From positions 1 through 32,854 of the forward strand of contig JACQDE010000002.1 of the NCBI GenBank assembly GCA_016201285.1: a DNA stretch of 32,854 nucleotides. The letters are read 5' to 3'. The notes under the pieces were generated by a model that was not told the DNA's origin, made no database searches, and was given only the letters and a program-made list of their open reading frames with translations. Positions 25,830 through 32,854 of this stretch are shown here, piece after piece; within the stretch, counting starts at the first letter, position 1, and each line of letters opens with the position of its first letter. The DNA comes from Acidobacteriota bacterium (GTDB taxonomy: Bacteria; Acidobacteriota; Terriglobia; Acidiferrales; UBA7541). The position numbers and the translations under genes were made by a program.

Positions 25830-28592
25830 CTAATAGATATCGTATTGCTCCCAGTGCAGCGTGGGGTCGGACTGGATGATCGCGCTCTTTTTCGTCCAGT
25901 GCTCGAGCTCCTCGACCAGCGCCGACTCGCGCGTCTTCAGCGCCTTGGCGATTTCCGGATGGACGCGCAGCGTGAGGCTTTGCGAGTCAATCTCCGGGGC
26001 CATCTTGCGCGCCTCGGACTGGATTTCGTAGCAGATGGTCGGGATGGACTTCACCATGCCGCTGCCGGTGCAGTAGGGACACGGCTGGCACAGCACGCGC
26101 TCGAGCGCCTGTTTCGTGCGCTTGCGCGTGATGGCCACCAGGCCGAACTCGTTGAACGAGAGCGCCTTCGACGGCGCCTTGTCGGCGCGCAGCGCCTCAT
26201 CGAGCGCCTGCATCACCTTGTCGCGGTTGCGCCGCTCCTCCATGTCGATGAAGTCGATCACGATGATGCCACCCAGGTCGCGCAGCCGGATCTGCCGCAC
26301 GATCTCTTTCACCGCTTCGAGGTTGGTCTTGACGATGGTGTCCTCAAGCCGCGTCGAGCCGCGGCCCACGAACTTGCCGGTGTTGACGTCGATGGCCACC
26401 AGCGCCTCGGTGTGGTTGATCACGATGTAGCCGCCCGATTTCAGCCATACCTTCGGCCGCAGCGACTTGTCGATTTCCTGCTGGATGCCGAACTCCTCGA
26501 AGATCGGCGCTTCCTTGGTGTAGAGCTTGACGCGGCTCACCAGGCGTGGCTGGAAACGCCCGACGAAGTCTGCCACCTTGGCGTATTCCTCCTCGTTGTC
26601 AATCCAGATGGCGGTGTAATCGCCGCTGACGTGGTCGCGCAGGATGCGCTCCACCAGGTTGAGGTCGCGGTGAAGGATGGCCGGGGCCTTGCGCTGCTCG
26701 CTGCGCTGCTTGATCTCATTCCAGGTGCGGCCGAGGAACTCGACGTCGCTGCGGATTTCGTCGTCGGTGGCGCCGCCGGCGGCGGTGCGCACGATGAAGC
26801 CGCCCGGATAGAGGCCCTTCATTTCCGCCAGCAGGCGGCGCAGGCGCGCGCGCTCCTCGCTCGAGCCGATCTTCCGCGAGACGCCGATATGTTCCACCGT
26901 CGGCATGTACACCAGGAAACGCCCGGGAAGCGCGACGTGGCTGGTGATACGCGCGCCCTTCTTCCCCATGGGTTCCTTGGCGATCTGGACGATGATTTCC
27001 TGCCCCGCCTTCAACAGCTCGGAGATGAGCTGCGGGCGGCGTGGCGCCTGATGCCGGCCGTGGTGCGTCCGGCCGCGCGGCGGCGGTCCGCCGCGGCGCC
27101 GGCCACCACGCCGCATCGGCCGCTGGAATCGCGCCCGCGACGCGTCCTGCACGCGCGCGGTAAATTGCCGCGGCTCCTCGGAGGTCGGCTCCGCGCCTTC
27201 ATCGGGCGCGGCGGCAAGCTCTGCCGGCTGTTCTTCTCCCTGAAATTCGCCCTCTTCCGTTCCCGACGCATCGCTTTCGGCATCGGCGGCAAATTCTTCG
27301 GGTTCCCCGGTGGCTTCGGTTTCCTCGCGTCCTTCCTCCAGCGACGCGGACTCAGCCAGCGTTTCGGCGATGGCGCCGCGCTCCTCGGCATCCACGCGGA
27401 ACGCGTCTCCCGTTTCGGCGGCCGCCTCTTCCTCGGCTTCCGATTCGTTTTCGTGCTCCTCTTCCGCGAGTTCTTCCTGCGCCGCTTCAGCGAACTGCTC
27501 GGCCAGCGCGGCCGCTTCCTCGGCGGTCAGGTCGGCTGATTGTGTTTCGAACGGAGCCGCTTCTTCGCGGATCTCCGCCACTGGCGGCGCCGCGTGGGAA
27601 ACCGGTTCCACTTGTGGCGGTACAAACGCCGCTGCAGGGAAGGCCGGCGTTTCGCTGCGCGTCTCTTCCACCGGCGCCGCGCGCTCTTCCGCGCGGGGCG
27701 CGGCGGTTTCCGCCGCTTCGGTCCAGCCGAATCCTCCCGCAGAAACCTCGGGACGGGAAAGAGAGTCAAAGGGCTTTTCTTCCACCGGCTCCTGAACTGC
27801 CGGTGACGGCGCAGCCGAAGACACTGCCGATTCATCCGCCGGTGCGGAGCTCACCGGAGCGCCGGGCGCGCGGTCGCGGTACTTGGCCAGCGATTCGCCG
27901 GGAAGAATGATGGGTTCGTAGCCGGGCGGCAGCGGAGCTTCCGCCTCGCTGGGCGGCGTCCCGAAGCCTCGGGAGGGCGCCGCATATTTCGAAGGCGGGA
28001 ACTCGCGGCGCGGACCGCGGTCACGGCCACGGTCGCGTCCGCCGCGGCGGTTATCCCACCGGCCGCGGCCACGTCCTCCGCCGCCGCGTCCGAAACCGCC
28101 GCGGTCGCCGCGCTGCTCATAAGGGCGAGAAGAAGGCGGAGGCGCGAGCGGCGGCGGCGCGGGCGCCGGAGTTTCCGCGAGCGGCGGCGCGTCGGAAGAA
28201 ACCAGCGAAGATGGCGCGGGCGGCGCTTCGTGGTTCGTCACTTCGGGCGGTTCGACCGCCGGCGTTTGCGCCGCGGCGGGCGCGGCAAACATCTGCCCGC
28301 CCTGCTGCTCCATGCGCTGCAGCTTCCCTTCCACGGTGGTGACGATGCCGTCGTAGTCTTCCAGGTTTTCGAAGAAGTCGCTGACGTAGAGGAAGGCGTC
28401 GCTGTCGAGCCCAATGTCCACGAAGGCCGACTGCATGCCGGGCAGCACGCGCGTCACGCGGCCCTTGTAGATGCTTCCGACGAGCGCGAATTCTTTCTCG
28501 CGCTCTACGTAGATTTCACACAGGTGTCCATCTTCCAGAATGGCGACCCGCGTCTCGTGCGGGGTCGCGGAAATGACCAGCTCTTTCGACAT
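25830..28592 (-). CDS. rng: Ribonuclease G/E with long insertion in the S1 domain
   Basis: This endoribonuclease of the RNase E/G family cleaves single-stranded RNA in rRNA maturation and mRNA decay. The ATG at 28592 has GAGGAG upstream and gives 920 residues. The S1 domain begins at about 38 (YKGRVTRVLPGMQSAFVDIG), is interrupted after about residue 83, and resumes near 517 (LLKAGQEIIVQIAKEPMGKKG). Catalytic aspartates are D735 (AIDVNTG) and D780 (IVIDFIDM). The zinc-link cysteines are in CQPCPYC. Without the insert the enzyme would have about 490 residues, the usual RNase G length. The insert is Pro/Ala-rich, then Arg-Gly-rich (GGRGRGRWDNRRGG), then very acidic, then Arg-rich again. It is probably disordered and may bind RNA or proteins, like the C-terminal half of E. 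coli RNase E. The gene follows rodA. Confidence 0.93.
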   Translation of the reverse strand: MSKELVISATPHETRVAILEDGHLCEIYVEREKEFALVGSIYKGRVTRVLPGMQSAFVDIGLDSDAFLYVSDFFENLEDYDGIVTTVEGKLQRMEQQGGQMFAAPAAAQTPAVEPPEVTNHEAPPAPSSLVSSDAPPLAETPAPAPPPLAPPPSSRPYEQRGDRGGFGRGGGGRGRGRWDNRRGGRDRGRDRGPRREFPPSKYAAPSRGFGTPPSEAEAPLPPGYEPIILPGESLAKYRDRAPGAPVSSAPADESAVSSAAPSPAVQEPVEEKPFDSLSRPEVSAGGFGWTEAAETAAPRAEERAAPVEETRSETPAFPAAAFVPPQVEPVSHAAPPVAEIREEAAPFETQSADLTAEEAAALAEQFAEAAQEELAEEEHENESEAEEEAAAETGDAFRVDAEERGAIAETLAESASLEEGREETEATGEPEEFAADAESDASGTEEGEFQGEEQPAELAAAPDEGAEPTSEEPRQFTARVQDASRARFQRPMRRGGRRRGGPPPRGRTHHGRHQAPRRPQLISELLKAGQEIIVQIAKEPMGKKGARITSHVALPGRFLVYMPTVEHIGVSRKIGSSEERARLRRLLAEMKGLYPGGFIVRTAAGGATDDEIRSDVEFLGRTWNEIKQRSEQRKAPAILHRDLNLVERILRDHVSGDYTAIWIDNEEEYAKVADFVGRFQPRLVSRVKLYTKEAPIFEEFGIQQEIDKSLRPKVWLKSGGYIVINHTEALVAIDVNTGKFVGRGSTRLEDTIVKTNLEAVKEIVRQIRLRDLGGIIVIDFIDMEERRNRDKVMQALDEALRADKAPSKALSFNEFGLVAITRKRTKQALERVLCQPCPYCTGSGMVKSIPTICYEIQSEARKMAPEIDSQSLTLRVHPEIAKALKTRESALVEELEHWTKKSAIIQSDPTLHWEQYDIY

Positions 28593-28752
28593 GAAAACTC
28601 CTCGGAGCGCAACGGCGCGCGGCCGCGCAGGGCGCAAAAGTGCGCACGGGTTCCGCCTGGGGCGGAGCGTCCGGGATGGAGACTTCCGGAATCATGCTTC
28701 CATCTCTCACGCGTTGCTGAGCTCTCTGATTCTTTCGGATTCTTTTCCGCGG

Positions 28753-28772
28753 GCCCGCTCCGCAAAGCGGGC
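28753..28772. repeat. GC hairpin between rodA and rng
   Basis: GCCCGCT-CCGCAA-AGCGGGC makes a seven-pair stem just after the rodA stop. No T-run follows on the minus strand, so it is not a standard terminator. It resembles the other short GC palindromes in the window. Confidence 0.45.
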
Positions 28773-28799
28773 GGCCCGCCGGCACTGCCCGGCGCCGGT

Positions 28800-29888
28800 T
28801 CAGTTGACGAAGCGCTTCATGCGCACGTTCATCACCAGGCCCAACGCCATAAACACGAACAACGTGGAGGACCCGCCGTAACTCATCAGCGGCAACGGGA
28901 TGCCGGTGACCGGCACGTAGCCGATCATCATCCCCACGTTCACAAATACATGGACCCCCAAGACCGCCGCCACGCCCATCACGATGTGCATTCCGGAACG
29001 ATCTTTCGCCCACTGCGCGTTCTGGACCAGGCGCCGCAGCAAAAACATGTACAGCAGCAGGGTCACCAGGACCCCGACAAAACCCATCTCCTCCGCCAGA
29101 GCGGCCAGGATGAAGTCCGACCAGCGCACCGGAACAAACCCGAGCTGGTTCTGACTTCCCTTCCCGATGCCCTTTCCCCAGAAGCCGCCGGACCCAACCG
29201 CTATCTTCGCCTGTTGGGTCTGATAGCCCGCTCCGCGCGGATTCTCCTCTGGCCGGAGGAAGGTGTGAATCCTCTCCTTCTGATATGGCTTCAGCAGAGA
29301 CCAGCCGACCGGCAGAAGCAGGGCGCCGATCAGGAGAAACGCCACCGCATGCTTCCACTGGATGCCAACCAGAAAGGCGCCGACGGCGGCGATCGGCACG
29401 ATCATTATCGTCGTGCCCAGGTCCGGCTGGAGCAGAATCAACCCAACCGGAAGGCCCGTCAGCAGTCCCGCCTTTCCCAGGTCCAGCAACGAAAGGCGAT
29501 CCGTGCGCACCTCGCTATAGAAGCGCGCCAACACCACGATTATAATCAACTTCACCAGCTCTGACACCTGCAAAGTGTACCCGCCGATCGCGATCCAGCT
29601 CTTGTGCCCAAACCGGCGCTCGCCGATCGCGAGCACCAGGACCAGTCCCGCCAGACCCACCAGATAGAGCAGCGGCGCCTGGTCCAGGATGGTGTGATAG
29701 TCAATCCGGGAGACCACCAGCATGCACGCCAACCCGATCACCACCCACCAAAACTGCTTCCAATGCATTCCGGCGAGCGCATTGGCCCGCGTGGCCGAAT
29801 AGATTTCGATGATGCCCATGCTGCAGATGCTCAGAACCAGCAGCAGCAGCGTCCAGTCGAAATCGCGGATTTTGTTCGCTTCGCGCAT
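28800..29888 (-). CDS. rodA: Peptidoglycan glycosyltransferase RodA (SEDS family)
   Basis: RodA polymerises lipid II into glycan strands during side-wall growth, paired with the class B protein PBP2. The 362-residue protein has about ten membrane segments, starting with WTLLLLVLSICSMGIIEI. SEDS landmarks include LGTTIMIVPIA in the QPDLGTT region, the conserved loop GAGYQTQQAKIAVGSGG followed by GKGIGKGSQNQLGFVP, then DFILAALAEEMGF, and near the end PLPLMSYGGSS. The start at 29888 is the first ATG ahead of the first membrane segment; a much longer frame upstream overlaps mrdA and is rejected. It lies 26 bases after mrdA, its functional partner, which argues for one transcript. Confidence 0.95.
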   Translation of the reverse strand: MREANKIRDFDWTLLLLVLSICSMGIIEIYSATRANALAGMHWKQFWWVVIGLACMLVVSRIDYHTILDQAPLLYLVGLAGLVLVLAIGERRFGHKSWIAIGGYTLQVSELVKLIIIVVLARFYSEVRTDRLSLLDLGKAGLLTGLPVGLILLQPDLGTTIMIVPIAAVGAFLVGIQWKHAVAFLLIGALLLPVGWSLLKPYQKERIHTFLRPEENPRGAGYQTQQAKIAVGSGGFWGKGIGKGSQNQLGFVPVRWSDFILAALAEEMGFVGVLVTLLLYMFLLRRLVQNAQWAKDRSGMHIVMGVAAVLGVHVFVNVGMMIGYVPVTGIPLPLMSYGGSSTLFVFMALGLVMNVRMKRFVN

Positions 29889-29914
29889 GATTGCGAGTGT
29901 CTTTTCCAGCGAAC

Positions 29915-31828
29915 CTACGGATGGTGGCCGGCCTCCCGCTGAACGGCGGCGTCCGTCTCCGGCTTTCCAGCGACCGGCGCTTGCGCCACGTCGGGCTGTG
30001 CGCCCAGATCGTAGCGGCGGTAGTCCACGGTGAACTGCTTCTTCTCGCGCGCTCCCTTCTTGTCGTAATAGGCCTTGATGATGTCCCGCGCCACCGGCGC
30101 GGCGGCGGTGGAGCCGTGCACGCCGTGCTCGACGAGCACGGCCACGACAATCTCCGGGTTGCGCCGCGGCGCGTAGCCCACGAACCAGGCGTTGTCGGTG
30201 AATCTCCGCTGCTTGCCCGCCTTCTTCAATCCTTCGCCGCTGATGAGCTGCGCCGTGCCGGTCTTGCCGCAGAACTCGATCCCTTCGAGCCGCGAGGCTG
30301 CCGCCGTGCCGCCCTCGTTCACCACGCCGAACATCGCCTGCGTCACCTTCTCCGTGGTGTTCTCGGAGATCGGAAAATCCTCTTCCTTCACGTTCTTGGC
30401 TTCGAGCAGCAGGTGCGGCTGCTTGAAGACGCCTCCCAGGGCGATGCCGCCAACGGTGCGGGCGAGTTGCAGCGGCGTGGTCACGGTCGCGCCCTGTCCG
30501 ACCGCGACCGAAATCGTCTCGCCGGCATACCAGGGCTGCTTGAACACGCGCTTCTTCCATTCCTCCGACGGCACCAGTCCGTTTTCCTCGCCCGGCAGGT
30601 CAATGCCCGTGCGCCGGCCGAGCCCGAGCTGGTAGGCGTAGTAGCTGATGCGGTCGATTCCCAGCCGCTTCCCCACGTTGTAGAAAAAGACGTCACACGA
30701 CTGCACCACTGCCTTGTGCAGCTCCACCTGCCCGTGCCCCCCCTTGCCGAACACATGGCACTTGAACATGCGCCCGTAGAAATCCGCGTAGCCGGGGCAG
30801 TACACGGAGAAATCCTCGGGGATCAGCTTGGATTCCAGCATCGCCGTGGACATCACCACCTTGAACACCGAGCCCGGCGCAAGCTGCGCCTGGATGACGC
30901 GGTTCAGCAGCGGCCGGTCTTCGTCCTCGTTCAGCCGCTTCCACTCCTCGCGCGAAATGCGCACGGCAAACGCGTTCGGGTCCGGCGCCGGATGGCTGGT
31001 CATCGCCAGCACCTCGCCGGTGCGCGGGTCGACCGCCACCACCGCGCCCTTCTGCCCGGCCATCGCCGCTTCCGCCACCACCTGCAAGTCGTAATCAATC
31101 GTCAGCTTGATCGGTTTTCCGGGAGTGGCTTCCGTGTGCTCCAGCCGTCCCACTTCCTTGCCCACGCTGTTCACAATCACGCGGCGCAATCCGTCCGAGC
31201 CCATCAGGGTTTCGTTGTACTGTCGCTCAAGCCCGCTTTTGCCGGCGAAGTCGCCGGGGCGCAGCTTGCCGCCGCTCGCTTCGATTTGCTTCTCACTTAC
31301 TTCGCCCACGTAGCCGATGGCGTGGGCCATGAAGCCATCGCGCGGGTACCGCCGCCGGTGCACCATCAGCAACTCCAGCAGCGGCAGATCGGCGCGGTGC
31401 GACTCGATAAACGCGATGTCCGCCGGCGTGGCTTCCGGCTTGATCAGGATGGGCTGGAATTTGGGAATGTTTTTCGAGGCGTCCACCTGCTGCTGGATTT
31501 CCTCGAGCGGCACGCCCAGTCCTTCAGCCACCACCGGCAGGTTCTGCGTGAGGAGCTTCGCGTCCTCGCGCAGCAGCAGCACGCTGAACGACGGGTAGTT
31601 GTCCACCAGCACGCGGCCTTCGCGGTCCAGCATCCGCCCGCGCGGCGCAATGATGGGAATCGAACGGATGCTGTTGCGCTCGGCGAGTTGCGCGTAGTAG
31701 TCCGATTGGATGATTTGGAGTTTCCAGAAACCGATGAGCAGGAACAGGGTGATGCCGGCAATCACGTATTGCGCGACACTCAGCCGCGCCTGCGGCAGCT
31801 TCTGATCATTCCCGATCCAGTACGACAA
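29915..31828 (-). CDS. mrdA: Penicillin-binding protein 2 (class B transpeptidase)
   Basis: PBP2 cross-links peptidoglycan made by RodA in the elongasome. The 637-residue protein has one N-terminal membrane anchor (QYVIAGITLFLLIGFWKLQI), a PBP dimerisation region (RSIPIIAPRGRMLDREGRVL) and a C-terminal transpeptidase domain. The active-site motifs are complete: SxxK at S320/K323 (PGSVFKVV), SxD at S377-D379 (QSCDVFF, the usual PBP2 form) and KTGT from K522. The start is a TTG at 31828; a stop lies ten codons upstream in frame and no ATG fits before the anchor. The ribosome binding site (GGCGGAAA) is weak. rodA follows directly. The mreBCD genes that often precede mrdA are not upstream; noncoding sequence and an RHS fragment lie there instead. 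Confidence 0.94.
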   Translation of the reverse strand: MSYWIGNDQKLPQARLSVAQYVIAGITLFLLIGFWKLQIIQSDYYAQLAERNSIRSIPIIAPRGRMLDREGRVLVDNYPSFSVLLLREDAKLLTQNLPVVAEGLGVPLEEIQQQVDASKNIPKFQPILIKPEATPADIAFIESHRADLPLLELLMVHRRRYPRDGFMAHAIGYVGEVSEKQIEASGGKLRPGDFAGKSGLERQYNETLMGSDGLRRVIVNSVGKEVGRLEHTEATPGKPIKLTIDYDLQVVAEAAMAGQKGAVVAVDPRTGEVLAMTSHPAPDPNAFAVRISREEWKRLNEDEDRPLLNRVIQAQLAPGSVFKVVMSTAMLESKLIPEDFSVYCPGYADFYGRMFKCHVFGKGGHGQVELHKAVVQSCDVFFYNVGKRLGIDRISYYAYQLGLGRRTGIDLPGEENGLVPSEEWKKRVFKQPWYAGETISVAVGQGATVTTPLQLARTVGGIALGGVFKQPHLLLEAKNVKEEDFPISENTTEKVTQAMFGVVNEGGTAAASRLEGIEFCGKTGTAQLISGEGLKKAGKQRRFTDNAWFVGYAPRRNPEIVVAVLVEHGVHGSTAAAPVARDIIKAYYDKKGAREKKQFTVDYRRYDLGAQPDVAQAPVAGKPETDAAVQREAGHHP

Positions 31829-31939
31829 TTTCGTTTCCGCCCGAACGAGCGCCGGTCAGGGCTGGATGCCCGCGCGCTGCGCGTCCTCAAATCTCTAAAC
31901 TCTTTGTTGGGGCACGTGTTTGTGCGCCCTCTGAAAATT

Positions 31940-32003
31940 GACGACTGACAACTGAATACTTGCCGCTGACTTCCCACTTCTGAATTCTGACTTCTGACTT
32001 TTG
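31940..32003. repeat. Low-complexity CTGACTT-type repeat run
   Basis: The motif CTGACTT and close variants (CTGACAACTGAA, CTGAATTCTGACTT, CTGACTTTTG) recur about every 7-12 bases. It lies upstream of mrdA in noncoding DNA. Function unknown. Confidence 0.5.
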
Positions 32004-32188
32004 AAACCTCCCCAAGTGCTGCTCACACTAACACCTGCTCACTTTCTGTGCAAGCCGCCTTGCTGTTTCAGGCACTTGGCTGCCGCTGATGGGAGATGCC
32101 TGCCGGCCTCCGCGGAACTTCCGCTGCGCTGGGCCGTTCTTCTCGTAGGGGCTGCCCCGCGTTGCCGGGTCGTTCGCTGCCTCTTGTG

Positions 32189-32210
32189 GCACAGGCACTC
32201 CTGCCCGTGC
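32189..32210. repeat. Imperfect palindrome GCACAGGCA...TGCCCGTGC
   Basis: GCACAGGCA (32189-32197) and TGCCCGTGC (32202-32210) pair with one mismatch around a four-base loop. It resembles short interspersed palindromes common in intergenic DNA of such genomes. Other copies cannot be checked here. Confidence 0.45.
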
Positions 32211-32369
32211 GCCTTTCCGGCCGGCACCGGCCACGCATTTCTCTGCGCTCCTTCGTGTCCGGAGTTTACCCCGACGCACTTTGTCGGGCGTCTCTGCGTT
32301 AATTCTTGCTTTTCTGCCTGCCTCGGGCGTTCTTGCGGCACATTCCATTCCCTTTATCTTTACCAGGTG

Positions 32370-32375
32370 TATAAT
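32370..32375 (+). promoter_or_regulatory. Possible -10 box ahead of the RHS fragment
   Basis: A perfect TATAAT preceded by TG lies 20 bases before the ATG at 32396. No -35 hexamer was found 16-18 bases upstream. It could drive the RHS fragment, but one hexamer is weak evidence. Confidence 0.3.
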
Positions 32376-32395
32376 CCGGCCCACGGACGTTCCGC

Positions 32396-32854
32396 ATGTA
32401 CCACTCGGCAATACTGCTGCACGGTAAGCCTCGCGCTGTTCCGTCTGGCCGCACCCTGAGCTACACCTACGATTCCCTGCACCGCGTGAAAACCGCCGTC
32501 ACCACCGGCTCGGCCCAGTACCCTCAGTGGGGCCTTTCCTGGACCTACGACCGCTACGGCAACCGCACCGCGCAGACTGTCACCGCCGGTTCCGCGCCCT
32601 CAAACTCAGTCACGGTGGGCAGCGGGAACAATCGCATTCTTGACCCGGGCTACAGCTACGACTTGGCTGGCAACATGACCGCCGATGGGCTGAACACCGT
32701 GACCTATGACGCCGAAAATCGCATCGCCAGCAGCACCAGCGGCGGCGCCACTGCCAGCTACAGCTATGACGGCTCCGGTCTGCGGGTGCAGAAAACCGCG
32801 GGCGGCACAAATAGTGTTTACATCTTCTCAAACCAAAGGGTCGTCGCCGAGTAC
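32396..32854 (+). CDS. RHS/YD-repeat protein fragment, running off the window
   Basis: The frame opens with ATG at 32396 and stays open to the window end (153 codons). The first 17 or so residues (MYHSAILLHGKPRAVPS) are not RHS-like. From GRTLSYTYDSLHRVKTAVTT onward the protein is clear RHS core: YPQWGLSWTYDRYGNRT, YDLAGNMTADG, YDAENRI and SYDGSGLRVQK. It aligns along its whole length with residues about 460-600 of the RHS protein at the other end of the window, differing at many positions. It therefore begins in the middle of a core and lacks the usual N-terminal half. This is either a 5'-truncated paralogue or a short 'orphan' RHS tip gene; the effector end is beyond the window. No strong ribosome binding site precedes the ATG. 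Confidence 0.75.
   Translation, partial: MYHSAILLHGKPRAVPSGRTLSYTYDSLHRVKTAVTTGSAQYPQWGLSWTYDRYGNRTAQTVTAGSAPSNSVTVGSGNNRILDPGYSYDLAGNMTADGLNTVTYDAENRIASSTSGGATASYSYDGSGLRVQKTAGGTNSVYIFSNQRVVAEY

Larger units (their letters stand above)
31829..32395. other. Noncoding region between mrdA and the RHS fragment
   Basis: About 570 bases with no supported gene. It holds the mrdA promoter region, a run of CTGACTT-like repeats (31940-32003), an imperfect palindrome at 32189-32210 and a -10-like TATAAT at 32370. An open frame of 152 codons across it (32001-32459) has no domain and its Cys/Arg/His-rich product partly reads through the palindrome, so it is judged spurious. Both genes flanking this region are transcribed away from it. 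Confidence 0.55.

Noticed and set aside
25845..27539. Open frame of 564 codons on the + strand
   Set aside because: It is antisense to rng, whose catalytic motifs are complete on the other strand.
29891..31948. Open frame of 685 codons on the + strand
   Set aside because: It is antisense to mrdA, which has all transpeptidase motifs.
32001..32459. Possible 152-residue protein before the RHS fragment
   Set aside because: It runs through an interspersed palindrome, has a Cys/Arg/His-rich composition with no domain, and overlaps the RHS frame.

Overview
The window looks like a GC-rich chromosomal segment from an Acidobacteriota-type bacterium, or a close relative. This is inferred from the long secreted FecR/Ig-like proteins, the RHS genes, the mrdA-rodA-rng order and the short intergenic palindromes; no rRNA or other marker gene is present to prove it. 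No tRNA, rRNA or CRISPR array was seen.

Layout: (1) Bases 1-138 are the 3' end of an IS3-family element whose terminal repeat abuts an RHS/YD-repeat gene that now lacks its 5' part (to 3109). The RHS protein ends in a variable C-terminal domain with a zinc-peptidase-like HExxH motif. A secreted ankyrin-repeat protein follows at once and is a candidate immunity protein. (2) At 4589-18171 a three-gene + strand operon encodes a putative outer-membrane beta-barrel, a giant secreted protein of about 3,550 residues (FecR domain, PKD-like domain, NTF2-like domain, about 22 Ig-like repeats, two IPT/TIG-like domains, CARDB-like domain) and a small secreted NTF2-like protein. A likely terminator follows. 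This is the most interesting unit in the window. (3) At 18473-19609 (-) lies a second FecR-like exported protein, divergent from a DUF374-type acyltransferase (19731-20492, +). (4) At 20520-23317 (-) the folD-coaE-HtrA-type protease genes form a housekeeping cluster, with folD and coaE overlapping in TGATG. (5) At 23610-25580 (-) an apparently AT-richer pair encodes a hypothetical protein and an exported amidohydrolase. (6) At 25830-31828 (-) mrdA (PBP2), rodA and rng lie in series. The RNase G carries a disordered insertion of about 430 residues inside its S1 domain. (7) From about 31830 a noncoding, repeat-bearing stretch leads into a second RHS fragment, paralogous to the first and running off the window end.

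The mrdA/rodA pair builds the cell-wall elongation machinery. folD and coaE serve one-carbon and CoA metabolism, and the protease and acyltransferase serve envelope maintenance. The accessory parts (IS element, RHS with ankyrin protein, amidohydrolase pair, RHS fragment) sit between these conserved blocks.
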